Origin: RGIG8748 sp045539515
Lineage (GTDB): Bacteria; Bacillota; Clostridia; UMGS1810
Length of the DNA stretch: 64,000 bases
Direction: 5' to 3'
Assembly (NCBI GenBank): GCA_045539515.1
Contig: JAZQFN010000022.1
Span: 62,001 to 126,000 of the forward strand
Position 1 is the stretch's first letter; each line of letters starts with the position of its first letter. Of the stretch, positions 1 through 7,996 are shown one piece after another. The notes beneath the pieces were generated by a model. The model did no database searches, was not told the origin of the DNA, and saw only the letters and a program-made list of their open reading frames with translations. Made by a program: the position numbers and the translations under genes.

Positions 1-184
1 TAAGAACAGCTATAGCGATTATGTTGATATTAACCTGTACGGTAATCCATAGATTTCCAATGGTAATATTTGACATACAATGACTCAGAAGATCAGAACA
101 GTAACAGTTATTTATTTCTCTTGACAAATCACCCTCATTAAGAACCTCAAGACCAAGTTTTTCAACAAGTTCATTTACTTTCAT
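1..184 (-). CDS. DRTGG-domain protein, 3' end cut by window edge
   Basis: The first 61 codons of a minus-strand gene run off the left edge. It starts at ATG 184 behind a GAGGTGAC ribosome binding site. The N-terminus (MKVNELVEKLGLEVLNEG) and the following C-x-D-L-L-S-H segment resemble the other DRTGG-type protein of this cluster (1948-2286), which has a matching C-x-C-D-L-M-S-D stretch. DRTGG domains are small ligand- or partner-binding modules of unknown biochemical role, commonly found beside sensory [FeFe]-hydrogenase genes. It lies 15 bases downstream of the hydrogenase-like gene and is probably co-transcribed. The family call is inference from N-terminal similarity and context, since only about half of the protein is visible. 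Confidence 0.6.
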   Translation of the reverse strand, partial: MKVNELVEKLGLEVLNEGDLSREINNCYCSDLLSHCMSNITIGNLWITVQVNINIIAIAVL

Positions 185-199
185 TAAATCGTCACCTCA

Positions 200-1492
200 T
201 TATATATTGTTTTTTTCGGCAATTTCAATACTTTGAGCAAGAGAAACAATCTTCTCTTTAAACCTAACAATACAGCTGTCTTCCGTGGTGTAACCACGAA
301 CAATGTCCTCTGCAAGACATCTGCACGAAGGCGATCCGCAGGATCCGCAATCAAGCTTTGGTAAGGTTTCGTAGATTTCTTCAATCTGATTTAGCTTTTT
401 CATAGCCTCAAACATATCATCGTCAAGATTTAATTTAGGCATGAACGGTATGGGGGCATTCCAAAGTACATCATACTGATTTTCAAATGTTGCTGAATCT
501 TCTTCACCATTTACTTCTCTGCACTCAGCTGCAAATCTTTTAACTCTCCTCTTTGCCACAAATGCATTTTCAACAGTAAGAGGACCCCCTACACAACCGC
601 CGGTACATGCAAGCAATTCTATGAAGTCAATATCCTGTAATCTGCCGTTATCTATCTCATCAAGTATTTTTAAAACATTATGTATACCGTCAACAGCAAT
701 ATAATTTGATTTTTCTGCTCCTGAAGCTTCACCGCCGCTTGTAGCCCAGGAAATTCCACCAAATCCGGCTTTTGAAAGTTGCTTGAGATTATCTTTATTT
801 TTCAACTTAGGCAATAATTTAAGATAAATATCTTTTATGGAAATTGCTCCATCAACATATGAATCTTTAAGACCTATGGGATACTGCGCACACGTTGCCT
901 TAGCTGCACACGGGGTAATAAAAAACACACCGATATCTTCTCTGTTATATCCGGTCTTTTTTACAGCTTCATCTTTGGCAAGTTTACCGGCGAGCTGCAT
1001 GGGAGAAATAACAGGCATAATGTTATTTAAAAGATTTGGGAATCTGGTTGAAATAAGTTTGACTACTGCAGGACAAGCAGAATTAATAATAGGCTTTTCC
1101 AACATATTTGTATTTCTGAGTCTGATTGTTTCTTGGGTAATAATCTCCGCAGCATATGCCACTTCATAAACATGATCAAAACCAATAGAAATCAAACCGT
1201 TTAGAATAACATTTATATCATCGGCCTCTGCAAACTGTCCATACAACGTCGGCGCAGGAATAGCAATTGTATATTTAAATTTATTCATAGCATCAAAGCT
1301 GTCGGTTATAGCTTTTTTTGCATGATACGGACACACACGAATGCACTCACCGCAATCAATGCATCTGTCATTAAGAATCTTAGCTTTGCCGTTGCGCACA
1401 CGAATAGCCTGCGTAGGACAAGTCTTAATGCAATTAGTACATCCTTTGCATTTTTCGGTATCAAGCTGAACAGAATGTCTTATATATTCCAT
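200..1492 (-). CDS. [FeFe]-hydrogenase-like iron-sulfur protein, probable redox or H2 sensor
   Basis: This 430-aa protein has three parts. Residues 10-60 hold a two-[4Fe-4S] ferredoxin domain (CKGCTNCIKTCP and CIDCGECIRVCP). Residues about 72-340 form a hydrogenase large-subunit domain. Near residue 390 is a further Fe-S domain (CGSCGSPSC). The four H-cluster cysteines are present: C140 in loop L1 (SACP), C195 in L2 (TPCAAK), and C296 and C300 in L3 (ACTGGC). The loops are non-canonical, though: Ala139 replaces the proton-transfer cysteine of TSCCP, Cys201 sits where L2 normally has Glu, and the L3 Met is Leu. These changes are typical of regulatory (HydS-like) members rather than fast catalytic enzymes. 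The PAS domain of group C HydS is missing. The neighbours (HATPase, DRTGG proteins) support a signalling role. Confidence 0.8.
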   Translation of the reverse strand: MEYIRHSVQLDTEKCKGCTNCIKTCPTQAIRVRNGKAKILNDRCIDCGECIRVCPYHAKKAITDSFDAMNKFKYTIAIPAPTLYGQFAEADDINVILNGLISIGFDHVYEVAYAAEIITQETIRLRNTNMLEKPIINSACPAVVKLISTRFPNLLNNIMPVISPMQLAGKLAKDEAVKKTGYNREDIGVFFITPCAAKATCAQYPIGLKDSYVDGAISIKDIYLKLLPKLKNKDNLKQLSKAGFGGISWATSGGEASGAEKSNYIAVDGIHNVLKILDEIDNGRLQDIDFIELLACTGGCVGGPLTVENAFVAKRRVKRFAAECREVNGEEDSATFENQYDVLWNAPIPFMPKLNLDDDMFEAMKKLNQIEEIYETLPKLDCGSCGSPSCRCLAEDIVRGYTTEDSCIVRFKEKIVSLAQSIEIAEKNNI

Positions 1493-1508
1493 AAAAAATC
1501 TGCACCTT

Positions 1509-1934
1509 TCAAATAGATATATTCACAATCATTTCAACAGTTGTTCCAACTCCTACAGTACTTTCAATATTAAAATAATCAGTATAATTCTTCATATTCG
1601 GAAGGCCCATTCCGGCACCGAATCCAAGTTCACGCACTTCATCAGGTGCAGTAGAATATCCCTCTGTCATAGCCAGTGAAATATTCTGAATACCGGGACC
1701 TTTGTCTCTGAGAAAAATATGAATTTTTTCTTTATCAATTTCCACATCGATTACACCGCCGTCAGCGTGTATAACCATATTAATCTCACCTTCGTACATC
1801 GCGATTGTTGCTTTTCTCGCTATTTGAGGATCTATACCGAGTTGCCCCAAAACCTTTTTTAAATTTCTTGATGCTTCTCCGGCAACAGTAAAATCGTCGC
1901 CATCTACATTATAACTTATTTTATATGCTGACAT
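1509..1934 (-). CDS. HATPase (anti-sigma-factor-like) ATP-binding protein
   Basis: This 141-aa single-domain GHKL ATPase resembles SpoIIAB/RsbW-type serine kinases and histidine-kinase ATPase domains. Visible motifs are an N box with E-x-x-x-N-M, a G1 box DKGPGI and a G2 box GFGAGMGLPNM. ATG 1934 was chosen because GGAGGTGC lies 5 bases upstream; an upstream in-frame ATG at 1982 would overlap the preceding gene and has no better site. The gene begins 13 bases after the DRTGG gene stops and ends 16 bases before the hydrogenase-like gene starts, so the cluster is an operon. Known gene clusters of this type suggest it passes a redox signal to a partner protein. The partner cannot be identified here. 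Confidence 0.8.
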   Translation of the reverse strand: MSAYKISYNVDGDDFTVAGEASRNLKKVLGQLGIDPQIARKATIAMYEGEINMVIHADGGVIDVEIDKEKIHIFLRDKGPGIQNISLAMTEGYSTAPDEVRELGFGAGMGLPNMKNYTDYFNIESTVGVGTTVEMIVNISI

Positions 1935-1947
1935 AAGCACCTCCGGA

Positions 1948-2286
1948 TTATTTATAAAGTCCTTCAGAATACAATTTTCCACAAGAGAGATAAAGCGGAA
2001 GTTCGGTAGTCATAAGTACCATATCCGACTCTTTTGCAAGGGAAACAATCTCTTCGCTTGGAGTTTTTCCGCGCACAAAAATAACAGCCTTCATATCCAT
2101 CATCTCTGCGGTTCTGATAACCTGAGGGTTCATAAGTCCGGTTAAAAGCAAAGCCTGATCTTTAACAAAAGCAAGCACATCACTCATAAGGTCACAACCG
2201 CAAGCAGACAGTACTTCTCTGTCGAGATTTTCGTCACCTGTAACAACATGGGCTGAAAGTATTTTCTTAACTTCGTGTAAATTCAT
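1948..2286 (-). CDS. DRTGG-domain protein
   Basis: A 112-aa soluble protein made of one DRTGG-like domain and no other module. It shows alternating beta/alpha segments, for example V-I-F-V-R-G-K and V-L-M-T-T-E-L-P-L-Y. It is the first gene of the hydrogenase-like operon, starting at ATG 2286 with GGAGGTACTT upstream. DRTGG domains occur beside CBS domains, phosphotransacetylase and sensory hydrogenases, but their ligand is unknown. Its conserved residues C-x-C-D-L-M-S-D near position 30 are shared with the truncated gene at 1-184, so the operon carries two related copies on either side of the sensor. Function beyond probable ligand or partner binding is not predictable. Confidence 0.75.
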   Translation of the reverse strand: MNLHEVKKILSAHVVTGDENLDREVLSACGCDLMSDVLAFVKDQALLLTGLMNPQVIRTAEMMDMKAVIFVRGKTPSEEIVSLAKESDMVLMTTELPLYLSCGKLYSEGLYK

Positions 2287-2322
2287 AAGTACCTCCGTAA
2301 GATAAATCTATTTAACATTATA

Positions 2323-2331
2323 ATTATATCA
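2323..2331 (-). promoter_or_regulatory. Extended -10 promoter of the DRTGG/HATPase/hydrogenase-like operon
   Basis: On the minus strand TGATATAAT is a perfect -10 hexamer with the TG extension, about 37 bases upstream of the first gene's start codon. No good -35 hexamer is seen at 17 bases, which is normal for extended -10 promoters. Confidence 0.5.
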
Positions 2332-2377
2332 CACTTTAGCAATTGAAGTCTATGTTTAACACAAACAAATATAAGGT

Positions 2378-3568
2378 TTAATTATTGTTAAAATAATCAA
2401 AATACTTAATCTTACTTTTACCCGGATAAAAATAATCATAAAGTTCTACAAGGTAATCATCTGTCATACTTGCAATATAATCTATAATTATCTGTACAGG
2501 TTCTGTGGCTGAATAATCTTCGGTATTATAGTATTTTCTTATTTCATTAATAAAGTCAATATGCTGTGTAAATATGGGCGAATTATGGTTTCCGGTATCA
2601 AGATCAGATTTCAATTTAGAATACAAGTCATCAAACATAGGCGCAATCATTTCTTCCTGAACGCCGGAAACTTCCTTGCTGCAATAAATCTTTGCATAGT
2701 TCTCCTTTTTTGCATTTGTAAGACTTTCAAAGCACTCTTCATCCATTGAAATGTGGTCTTTACCGAAACTGTTTTCAATAACATTAACAATCATATTGTT
2801 TATTATTGCTGCGTTAAAATTACCTATTGAGGATTCAGAAAAAACATGGTATCCGGAGATTAATCCGGTTTTAAGAGCATCTTGCCGATCTTTTCCTATA
2901 TAGGCAATAAGGTCACTTATTCTTACAACACAGCCCTCTTTTGTCGAAGGCATAATTGAATCACTGTACTCCTTATCGGTATAACATCTCTCATACATAT
3001 AATCAAATTTTTCAAAGCTGTCTGTGTTCCACGGAATATATTCCTTCATCTCGTTTTCGCCGTTGTGACATAAAATACCGTCAAGTGTCTGAAGACTAAG
3101 ATTATACTTAAAAATCCCATCAAGAACCCTTATGCTGTGAACATTGTGTAAAAAATGCCTTCCCGTAAGTTCATAGCTTATCCTGTCAAGATATTTTTCG
3201 CCGGCATGTCCAAAGGGAGTATGCCCTATATCGTGTCCCAAAGCAATGGCTTCAATGAGATCCGTATTAAGCATTAACATTCTGCCTATGTTTCTTGCTA
3301 TTCTGGAAACTAACTGTACATGAAGCGAGCGTCTGGTGATATCATCATTTTTATACAATGAAAAAACTTGCGTTTTATCACCGTATCTATTATAATATGG
3401 ACAGTGCATAATTTTTTCAACATCACGTATATATGCAGGTCGCCATAGGTTAGCCTTATCGTGATTGGGGTCTCTTCTTACAGAATCATCACCAAGAATA
3501 AACTTATCCCCTATTGTATTCGCAATTTTCTCTTGTGTTTCTTTGCTTAATGATTTATAATGCGACAA
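2378..3568 (-). CDS. Deoxyguanosinetriphosphate triphosphohydrolase-like HD protein
   Basis: This 396-aa HD-domain protein of the Dgt family is predicted to cleave dNTPs (classically dGTP) to deoxynucleoside plus triphosphate. The metal site is visible as R-R-S-L-H-x-x-x-V, then A-L-G-H-D-I-G-H-T-P-F-G-H around residues 110-122, and a later R-I-S-D-L-I-A-Y aspartate. The start is taken as TTG 3568 because GAGGT lies 8-9 bases upstream; another in-frame TTG at 3574 is too close to that site. It stands alone between the hydrogenase-like operon and divergent tadA. Family assignment is strong, but substrate range differs widely among Dgt-like proteins. Confidence 0.85.
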   Translation of the reverse strand: MSHYKSLSKETQEKIANTIGDKFILGDDSVRRDPNHDKANLWRPAYIRDVEKIMHCPYYNRYGDKTQVFSLYKNDDITRRSLHVQLVSRIARNIGRMLMLNTDLIEAIALGHDIGHTPFGHAGEKYLDRISYELTGRHFLHNVHSIRVLDGIFKYNLSLQTLDGILCHNGENEMKEYIPWNTDSFEKFDYMYERCYTDKEYSDSIMPSTKEGCVVRISDLIAYIGKDRQDALKTGLISGYHVFSESSIGNFNAAIINNMIVNVIENSFGKDHISMDEECFESLTNAKKENYAKIYCSKEVSGVQEEMIAPMFDDLYSKLKSDLDTGNHNSPIFTQHIDFINEIRKYYNTEDYSATEPVQIIIDYIASMTDDYLVELYDYFYPGKSKIKYFDYFNNN

Positions 3569-3660
3569 AATCAATTACCTCATTTCAAATTTACTACAAT
3601 GATATTTTATCATATTTATATTATTGTTAGCAACTATTTATTTAAGGAAGTGGATTTTTT

Positions 3661-4095
3661 ATGAAATATATGGAATTTGCCCTTTCTGAAGCAAAAAAAG
3701 CTTTTATGGATAACGAGGTTCCTGTTGGGTGTGTAATAGTAAAAGATAACAATGTCATTGCTTCGGCGCACAATACAACTATATCGGACATGAACGATAC
3801 TCATCATGCAGAAATCAATGCCATAAATGAGGCCATAGCCCGAATTGGAGATAAAAACCTTATGGGCTGCGATATGTATGTAACTCTTGAACCCTGCCCG
3901 ATGTGTGCCGGAGCTATTATTAACACAAAAATCAAAAGAATATATATTGGTGCTGACGAGCCGAAAAGCGGATGCTTTGGTTCAGCCAGTGATTTCAATA
4001 TAATAGGCTTTAACCACAAGCCGGAAATATACCATGGTATATGCGAAGAAGAATGCAAAACACTTATGAAAGATTATTTTAAAAGCAAAAGATAA
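3661..4095 (+). CDS. tadA: tRNA-specific adenosine deaminase TadA
   Basis: This 144-aa zinc cytidine/adenosine deaminase converts A34 to inosine in tRNA-Arg(ACG), so one tRNA reads CGU, CGC and CGA. The catalytic signature HAEINAI supplies the zinc His and the proton-shuttle Glu, and PCPMCAGA supplies the two zinc cysteines. Length and the N-terminal M-x-x-A-L-S-E-A segment are typical for TadA. AAGGAAGTG sits upstream of ATG 3661. It is transcribed divergently from the dGTPase-like gene and ends at a bidirectional terminator shared with tRNA-Arg(ACG), its own substrate. Confidence 0.95.
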   Translation: MKYMEFALSEAKKAFMDNEVPVGCVIVKDNNVIASAHNTTISDMNDTHHAEINAINEAIARIGDKNLMGCDMYVTLEPCPMCAGAIINTKIKRIYIGADEPKSGCFGSASDFNIIGFNHKPEIYHGICEEECKTLMKDYFKSKR

Positions 4096-4122
4096 AAAAG
4101 CCACCGGAATTTCCGGTGGCTT

Positions 4123-4123
<1 letters not shown>
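4094..4123. terminator. Bidirectional Rho-independent terminator between tadA and tRNA-Arg
   Basis: A stem AGCCACCGGAA/TTCCGGTGGCT is flanked by A6 on the left and T3 on the right. It ends tadA on the plus strand, and on the minus strand it lies immediately after the tRNA CCA end and is followed by T6. Confidence 0.85.
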
Positions 4124-4199
<76 letters not shown>

Positions 4200-4221
4200 A
4201 TATGTCTTAACAACGTTTTAT

Positions 4222-4250
4222 ATTATAACACGGCAAACTTCAAAAGTCAA
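4222..4250 (-). promoter_or_regulatory. Sigma-A-type promoter of tRNA-Arg
   Basis: Minus strand TTGACT (4245-4250), a 17-base spacer, then TATAAT (4222-4227), 22 bases upstream of the mature tRNA 5' end. Confidence 0.8.
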
Positions 4251-4287
4251 GGATAAATTACTTAAAAATCACTAAACCAAATAAAAA

Positions 4288-4314
4288 TAAGCAAGGCGAT
4301 ATGCCTTGCTTATT
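4288..4314 (-). terminator. Rho-independent terminator after the SLH protein gene
   Basis: A nine-base stem AAGCAAGGC/GCCTTGCTT lies immediately beyond the stop codon at 4316 and is followed on the minus strand by TATTTTTATTT. Confidence 0.85.
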
Positions 4315-4315
4315 T

Positions 4316-6385
4316 TTATTTGGTAAGATAATTATACAGCATCAGAATAGCATCAGCTCGAGTAAGCTTTAATTTGGGATTAAATTTTCCGTTACCGTCA
4401 CCGGAAATAACATTCATAGCATTTAATATTGTTATATAACCAAGGTTTTGTTCAACATCGTCAAAAGAAGAAACAAATATATGGTCATAAGAAGCAACAT
4501 CCTCATAATTCATTGCTTTTATCATCATAACACAAGCATCCTCTCTTGAAACTTCTGCATCTTTATTAATATCTTCCTCAGCAATTATTTCGTTGCTTCT
4601 TATATAGTTATATGCAAAAGAAAAGTCTGTTCCGGATTTATAAATTATAGGTGTACCATGTCTTCTGAAAACATATGAAAGTAATAATACAAACTCGCCC
4701 TGTTTAATAACTTCGTTCGGTTTAAATTCTCCACCGGTGAAGCCTATTCCAAACTTTGCAAGTTTATTGATAACTTCCTGAGCATAATGACCTTCAATAT
4801 CTATGTAATCTGTAATTTTTTCCTTTTCTTCAGTAAGACTGTAAAGAAGCTTTCCGGTATTGGCATCCATCCAGAGATTACCGATATCAAAATCATAAAC
4901 TAGCTTTCCGTTATAGGTTCCGTTTTCATTAATCACAGGAATATATTTAAGGGAATAATCACTGCTTTTAAAAAGTGATTCATATGCAGATTCATAACCA
5001 ATAGCCTCGGCAGGATCAGGAAAATCAACATCATAATATGTAATATTGTAAAAACTGATTTTACCAGAATATTTATCAAGTCCGAGAGAAAGACCATTTT
5101 GTAAACATTCAACACCATTTACAACCCTATATGCGTCTACAGAACCTGTAGGATTGTCAAGTTCACGAAAAGCAAAGCTGTTGTTTTGGTCGTTTGTAAA
5201 ATATTCAGACGCTAATCCCTTGGCTGCAGCTTCAGCTTTCGTATGTAATTCGTTCACTTCAATCTCACTGAGTGCATTATTGAAATCACGTTCAAAATAT
5301 CTGTTAAATCTTATAACCTCTCCGGTTTTGGCGTTACATGTTACATAGCAAAACTCATCATTATGTTCAAAATCGATATAATACAAATAACATTCATCAT
5401 CAAAATAATCTTTATTCAGACGCGAATAAGATACTTTAGACTCCGAAGGAATTTCAAGATACTGATTGTCTTTTAAAATATCTGTAATTTCCTCTACAGA
5501 AAGAAGATTCTCTATTTTATTTATTTCAGAAATTTCGGCTGCGCTAAAGTTTGCTCCGCCGCCACCTCCGCCGGACATAAGTTTATCGGAAGCGGAATTT
5601 TCTACGGAAGCTCGTAAATCTTCAGCATATTCAGAATAATTAAAGACATCACCGTTTAATGCATCAATATACTCATCCGAGCTATATTTTGGAATATATT
5701 TTAAAGCAGCACTTCGCTGGCCGGAAATATTATTAAAGTCATAAACAAGTTTATAACCAAGCTTTTCCTTATATGCTTCTATTGCATTATCATAGTCAAC
5801 AGCAAAAGAAGTATCTTCAAAATTTTCTATATCATTATAATACAAATTCATATTTATAAGTTCAGACAAATCTTTCGACAAAGTGATGTTACAATTGTTT
5901 CCGTGAACATCCAATCCATTTTCAATACGCTGTCCATAAACCATAAAATAGTCAGAATACAAATCGGCATATTCTTCGGCTTCAAATACAAATTTGTCTT
6001 TTAATTGAGGATTAAGTAACTCAAAATGATTTTTTGCAGCCGCTATAATTTCGTCATTACTCTTATATTCAAATATCGGAGTATTACCCGAATACGTGTC
6101 TGTAGATTTATAATATCTTGTAATAATATCTTCATTGTTTATTGTAACTTCAAGTCGTTTATAGGGTTCTTTGGTTTCCCATGTAAAAACACAAGTATAA
6201 GAATTTTCTTTGAAGGAATTAATATTCGCGCTAAATTCCGTATACTCAGCTGTATCTGAAATTCTTGACTTAACAACAGTAAGCTTATCTTCAAGAAGCT
6301 TATCATTTTTAGAACTATCAGCAAAAACGCACACCGAAGATATCAAAATAGAAGCAATTAAAAAAACAGAAATTATCTTTTTCAT
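4316..6385 (-). CDS. Secreted protein with YcdB/YpeB-like repeats and C-terminal SLH domains
   Basis: This 689-aa exported protein has a signal peptide (MKKIISVFLIASILISSVCVFA). A long middle region resembles repeated YcdB/PepSY-like propeptide domains, with recurring patterns of the type Y-V-T-C-N-A-K-T-G-E-V-I-R-F-N and L-W-M-D-A-N-T-G-K-L. Two S-layer homology segments follow from about residue 555 (IEGHYAQEVINKLAKFG and L-G-Y-I-T-I-L-N-A-M-N-V-I-S-G-D-G-N-G-K-F), so it is probably held on cell-wall polymer. A G6 tract lies near residue 274. ATG 6385 follows GGAGGTACCT; an upstream ATG at 6397 would put that site inside the gene. It is last in an ECF sigma operon. No catalytic site is recognised, and function is unknown beyond surface location. 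Confidence 0.75.
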   Translation of the reverse strand: MKKIISVFLIASILISSVCVFADSSKNDKLLEDKLTVVKSRISDTAEYTEFSANINSFKENSYTCVFTWETKEPYKRLEVTINNEDIITRYYKSTDTYSGNTPIFEYKSNDEIIAAAKNHFELLNPQLKDKFVFEAEEYADLYSDYFMVYGQRIENGLDVHGNNCNITLSKDLSELINMNLYYNDIENFEDTSFAVDYDNAIEAYKEKLGYKLVYDFNNISGQRSAALKYIPKYSSDEYIDALNGDVFNYSEYAEDLRASVENSASDKLMSGGGGGGANFSAAEISEINKIENLLSVEEITDILKDNQYLEIPSESKVSYSRLNKDYFDDECYLYYIDFEHNDEFCYVTCNAKTGEVIRFNRYFERDFNNALSEIEVNELHTKAEAAAKGLASEYFTNDQNNSFAFRELDNPTGSVDAYRVVNGVECLQNGLSLGLDKYSGKISFYNITYYDVDFPDPAEAIGYESAYESLFKSSDYSLKYIPVINENGTYNGKLVYDFDIGNLWMDANTGKLLYSLTEEKEKITDYIDIEGHYAQEVINKLAKFGIGFTGGEFKPNEVIKQGEFVLLLSYVFRRHGTPIIYKSGTDFSFAYNYIRSNEIIAEEDINKDAEVSREDACVMMIKAMNYEDVASYDHIFVSSFDDVEQNLGYITILNAMNVISGDGNGKFNPKLKLTRADAILMLYNYLTK

Positions 6386-6399
6386 AGGTACCTCCAAAT

Positions 6400-7422
6400 T
6401 TATTTTAATGAATTGAGGATAATCAAATTAAAATCAGTTTCCGAAATATTAGCTGCAGTAACACCAAACCAAACATTTTTGTATTGATAATAAGCTTTAA
6501 ACAAAGAATCACTTTTTACAATAACAACAGAATGATTATTAATAAGGGTTTTATCTGCCGAATTATTGAAAACATTACTGGCCTCGCAATGTAGTTTCGA
6601 AGTGGAAACAGAGATTATTTTTGTTGGATCAGAATCAGATAAAGCAATAAAATCTGCAGCATCATCAACCAGATTACCCGAGGAATTCAGAACAACAGGA
6701 ATTTTCCCGGAATCAACGAAACTCATACCATTGGGAAGTACAGAAAACATCTCCGGTATATTAATGTTTAAATAATCATAATAATCTTGTGTATTAAGCT
6801 CATGTCCAATTCGACGTGAGCCGCCACCGCTTGCTGATCCTCCGCCACCGCCTCCTGCACCACCGGCAGAACTGTGAGAAGAATTACTACCGGGAGAAAC
6901 TATCTTATCAGAAGAAACATCTTCAGAATCAGTATTTTCCGTTGATTTAACAGCTTCCGAAATCGCTTGCGGATTTGGGGAAATTTTAAATGCTGTATTA
7001 TCTGTATGTTCCGGTTCCGACTCTGTAGTAGGACTATCTTCACAAATCACGGGTACATCGTCGGGTTGGACAAGAGAAGCATCATCAAGGTTATCACCTG
7101 ATGTACTAAATGTCTTGTCATCACTGCCTGAAGAATCATCTGCGATAGTTTTGTTATTATCAACATCAGAAGTATTATGTTTTAAAGCAGGAGTATCACT
7201 TACAAAAACATTATTTTTTGGATCAGGGGTGTTGTTTTTGTACTGTGTTAATATAGTGACTGAAAAAACAAGCAAAACTGCAGCAGCACAAACAGAAATC
7301 TGCTTATAATACTTTTCAATAAACGTTTTCTTTTTTTCAGCAACAATAAAAATATTATCAATTTTTGTTTTATCGGCGCAAATCTTATTATTTGCATCTT
7401 TGTATATTTTTCTAAAATTCAA
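6400..7422 (-). CDS. Single-pass membrane protein, candidate anti-sigma factor
   Basis: About 340 aa: a short basic cytoplasmic N-terminus (about 40 residues), one membrane span (ISVCAAAVLLVFSVTILTQY), a long Ser/Thr/Asp/Glu-rich extracytoplasmic stretch, a glycine tract (GGAGGGGGGSASGGGS), and a folded C-terminal domain ending W-F-G-V-T-A-A-N-I-S-E. The C-terminus loosely resembles sensor domains of clostridial anti-sigma factors. TTG 7422 was chosen since AAAGGGGGG lies 6 bases upstream. The start overlaps the end of the ECF sigma gene, a translational coupling usual for sigma/anti-sigma pairs. No zinc-binding anti-sigma motif is visible in the cytoplasmic part, so the anti-sigma role is inference from topology and context. 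Confidence 0.6.
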   Translation of the reverse strand: MNFRKIYKDANNKICADKTKIDNIFIVAEKKKTFIEKYYKQISVCAAAVLLVFSVTILTQYKNNTPDPKNNVFVSDTPALKHNTSDVDNNKTIADDSSGSDDKTFSTSGDNLDDASLVQPDDVPVICEDSPTTESEPEHTDNTAFKISPNPQAISEAVKSTENTDSEDVSSDKIVSPGSNSSHSSAGGAGGGGGGSASGGGSRRIGHELNTQDYYDYLNINIPEMFSVLPNGMSFVDSGKIPVVLNSSGNLVDDAADFIALSDSDPTKIISVSTSKLHCEASNVFNNSADKTLINNHSVVIVKSDSLFKAYYQYKNVWFGVTAANISETDFNLIILNSLK

Positions 7423-7903
7423 ATTCAGCCCCCCTTTCAAGATATTGTTTAAGCATCTCTCTTCCTCTGTGGAGTTGAGATTTTACGGTTGATTCCTTTG
7501 TCCTTAAATACTCTGATATTTCTTTAACTGATAAATCTTCAAAATAAAACAGGTGAATAACCGTTCTGTACTTTTGAGGTAATTTTGTCACAGCAAAATA
7601 GACATCTTCCTCATCGGGATCTTCAAAAACAAGATCATCCGATAACGGAACAGTCTTCTTAAACCAGCTATTAGTAAAAGTGCTTTTACTGCAATTGATT
7701 GTAACACGTATAAGCCATGCTTTAATATGCTCTTCGCTTTCAAATTCTTTATCGGAATTTATGTACCTGACAAAAACATCCTGCAATACATCGTCGGCTT
7801 TGTGTGAATCCTGAGTTTGTGACAAAGCAAGTCTATATACCGTATCAAAATACTTTTCAACAATCGCATGCTTAAAATCACTTGTTTCAGCGGTTTTATG
7901 CAT
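7412..7903 (-). CDS. ECF (sigma-70 family) RNA polymerase sigma factor
   Basis: This 163-aa extracytoplasmic-function sigma factor has region 2 (residues about 12-80: Y-R-L-A-L-S-Q-T, A-D-D-V-L-Q-D-V-F-V-R, then I-K-A-W-L-I-R-V-T-I-N) and region 4 (about 105-157: L-P-Q-K-Y-R-T-V-I, then a helix-turn-helix V-K-E-I-S-E-Y-L-R-T-K-E-S-T-V-K-S-Q-L). ATG 7903 follows GAAAGGAGG. It heads a three-gene operon with the membrane protein and the SLH surface protein. A candidate self-recognised promoter is at 7928-7955. The regulon beyond its own operon is unknown. Confidence 0.92.
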   Translation of the reverse strand: MHKTAETSDFKHAIVEKYFDTVYRLALSQTQDSHKADDVLQDVFVRYINSDKEFESEEHIKAWLIRVTINCSKSTFTNSWFKKTVPLSDDLVFEDPDEEDVYFAVTKLPQKYRTVIHLFYFEDLSVKEISEYLRTKESTVKSQLHRGREMLKQYLERGAEFEF

Positions 7904-7927
7904 GAAAATTACCTCCTTTCATATATA

Positions 7928-7955
7928 ATAGTCTTCAGGGGCTCAAAAGGTTGCA
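7928..7955 (-). promoter_or_regulatory. Candidate ECF-sigma autoregulatory promoter
   Basis: The minus strand carries TGCAACCTTTTG (AACC at 7949-7952), then 15 bases, then GACTAT (7928-7933), 25 bases before the ECF sigma gene. The AAC-containing -35 with about 16-base spacing resembles ECF promoters of Firmicutes (established knowledge). Assignment to this sigma factor is inferred from location. Confidence 0.5.
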
Positions 7956-7957
7956 AA

Positions 7958-7990
7958 AAATAAAAATATTGGCGGAAAAATTTCCGCCAA
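7958..7990 (-). terminator. Rho-independent terminator of rnj
   Basis: The stem TTGGCGGAA/TTCCGCCAA (7969-7977 and 7982-7990) is followed on the minus strand by TATTTTTATTTTTT. Confidence 0.85.
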
Positions 7991-7996
7991 TACAAA

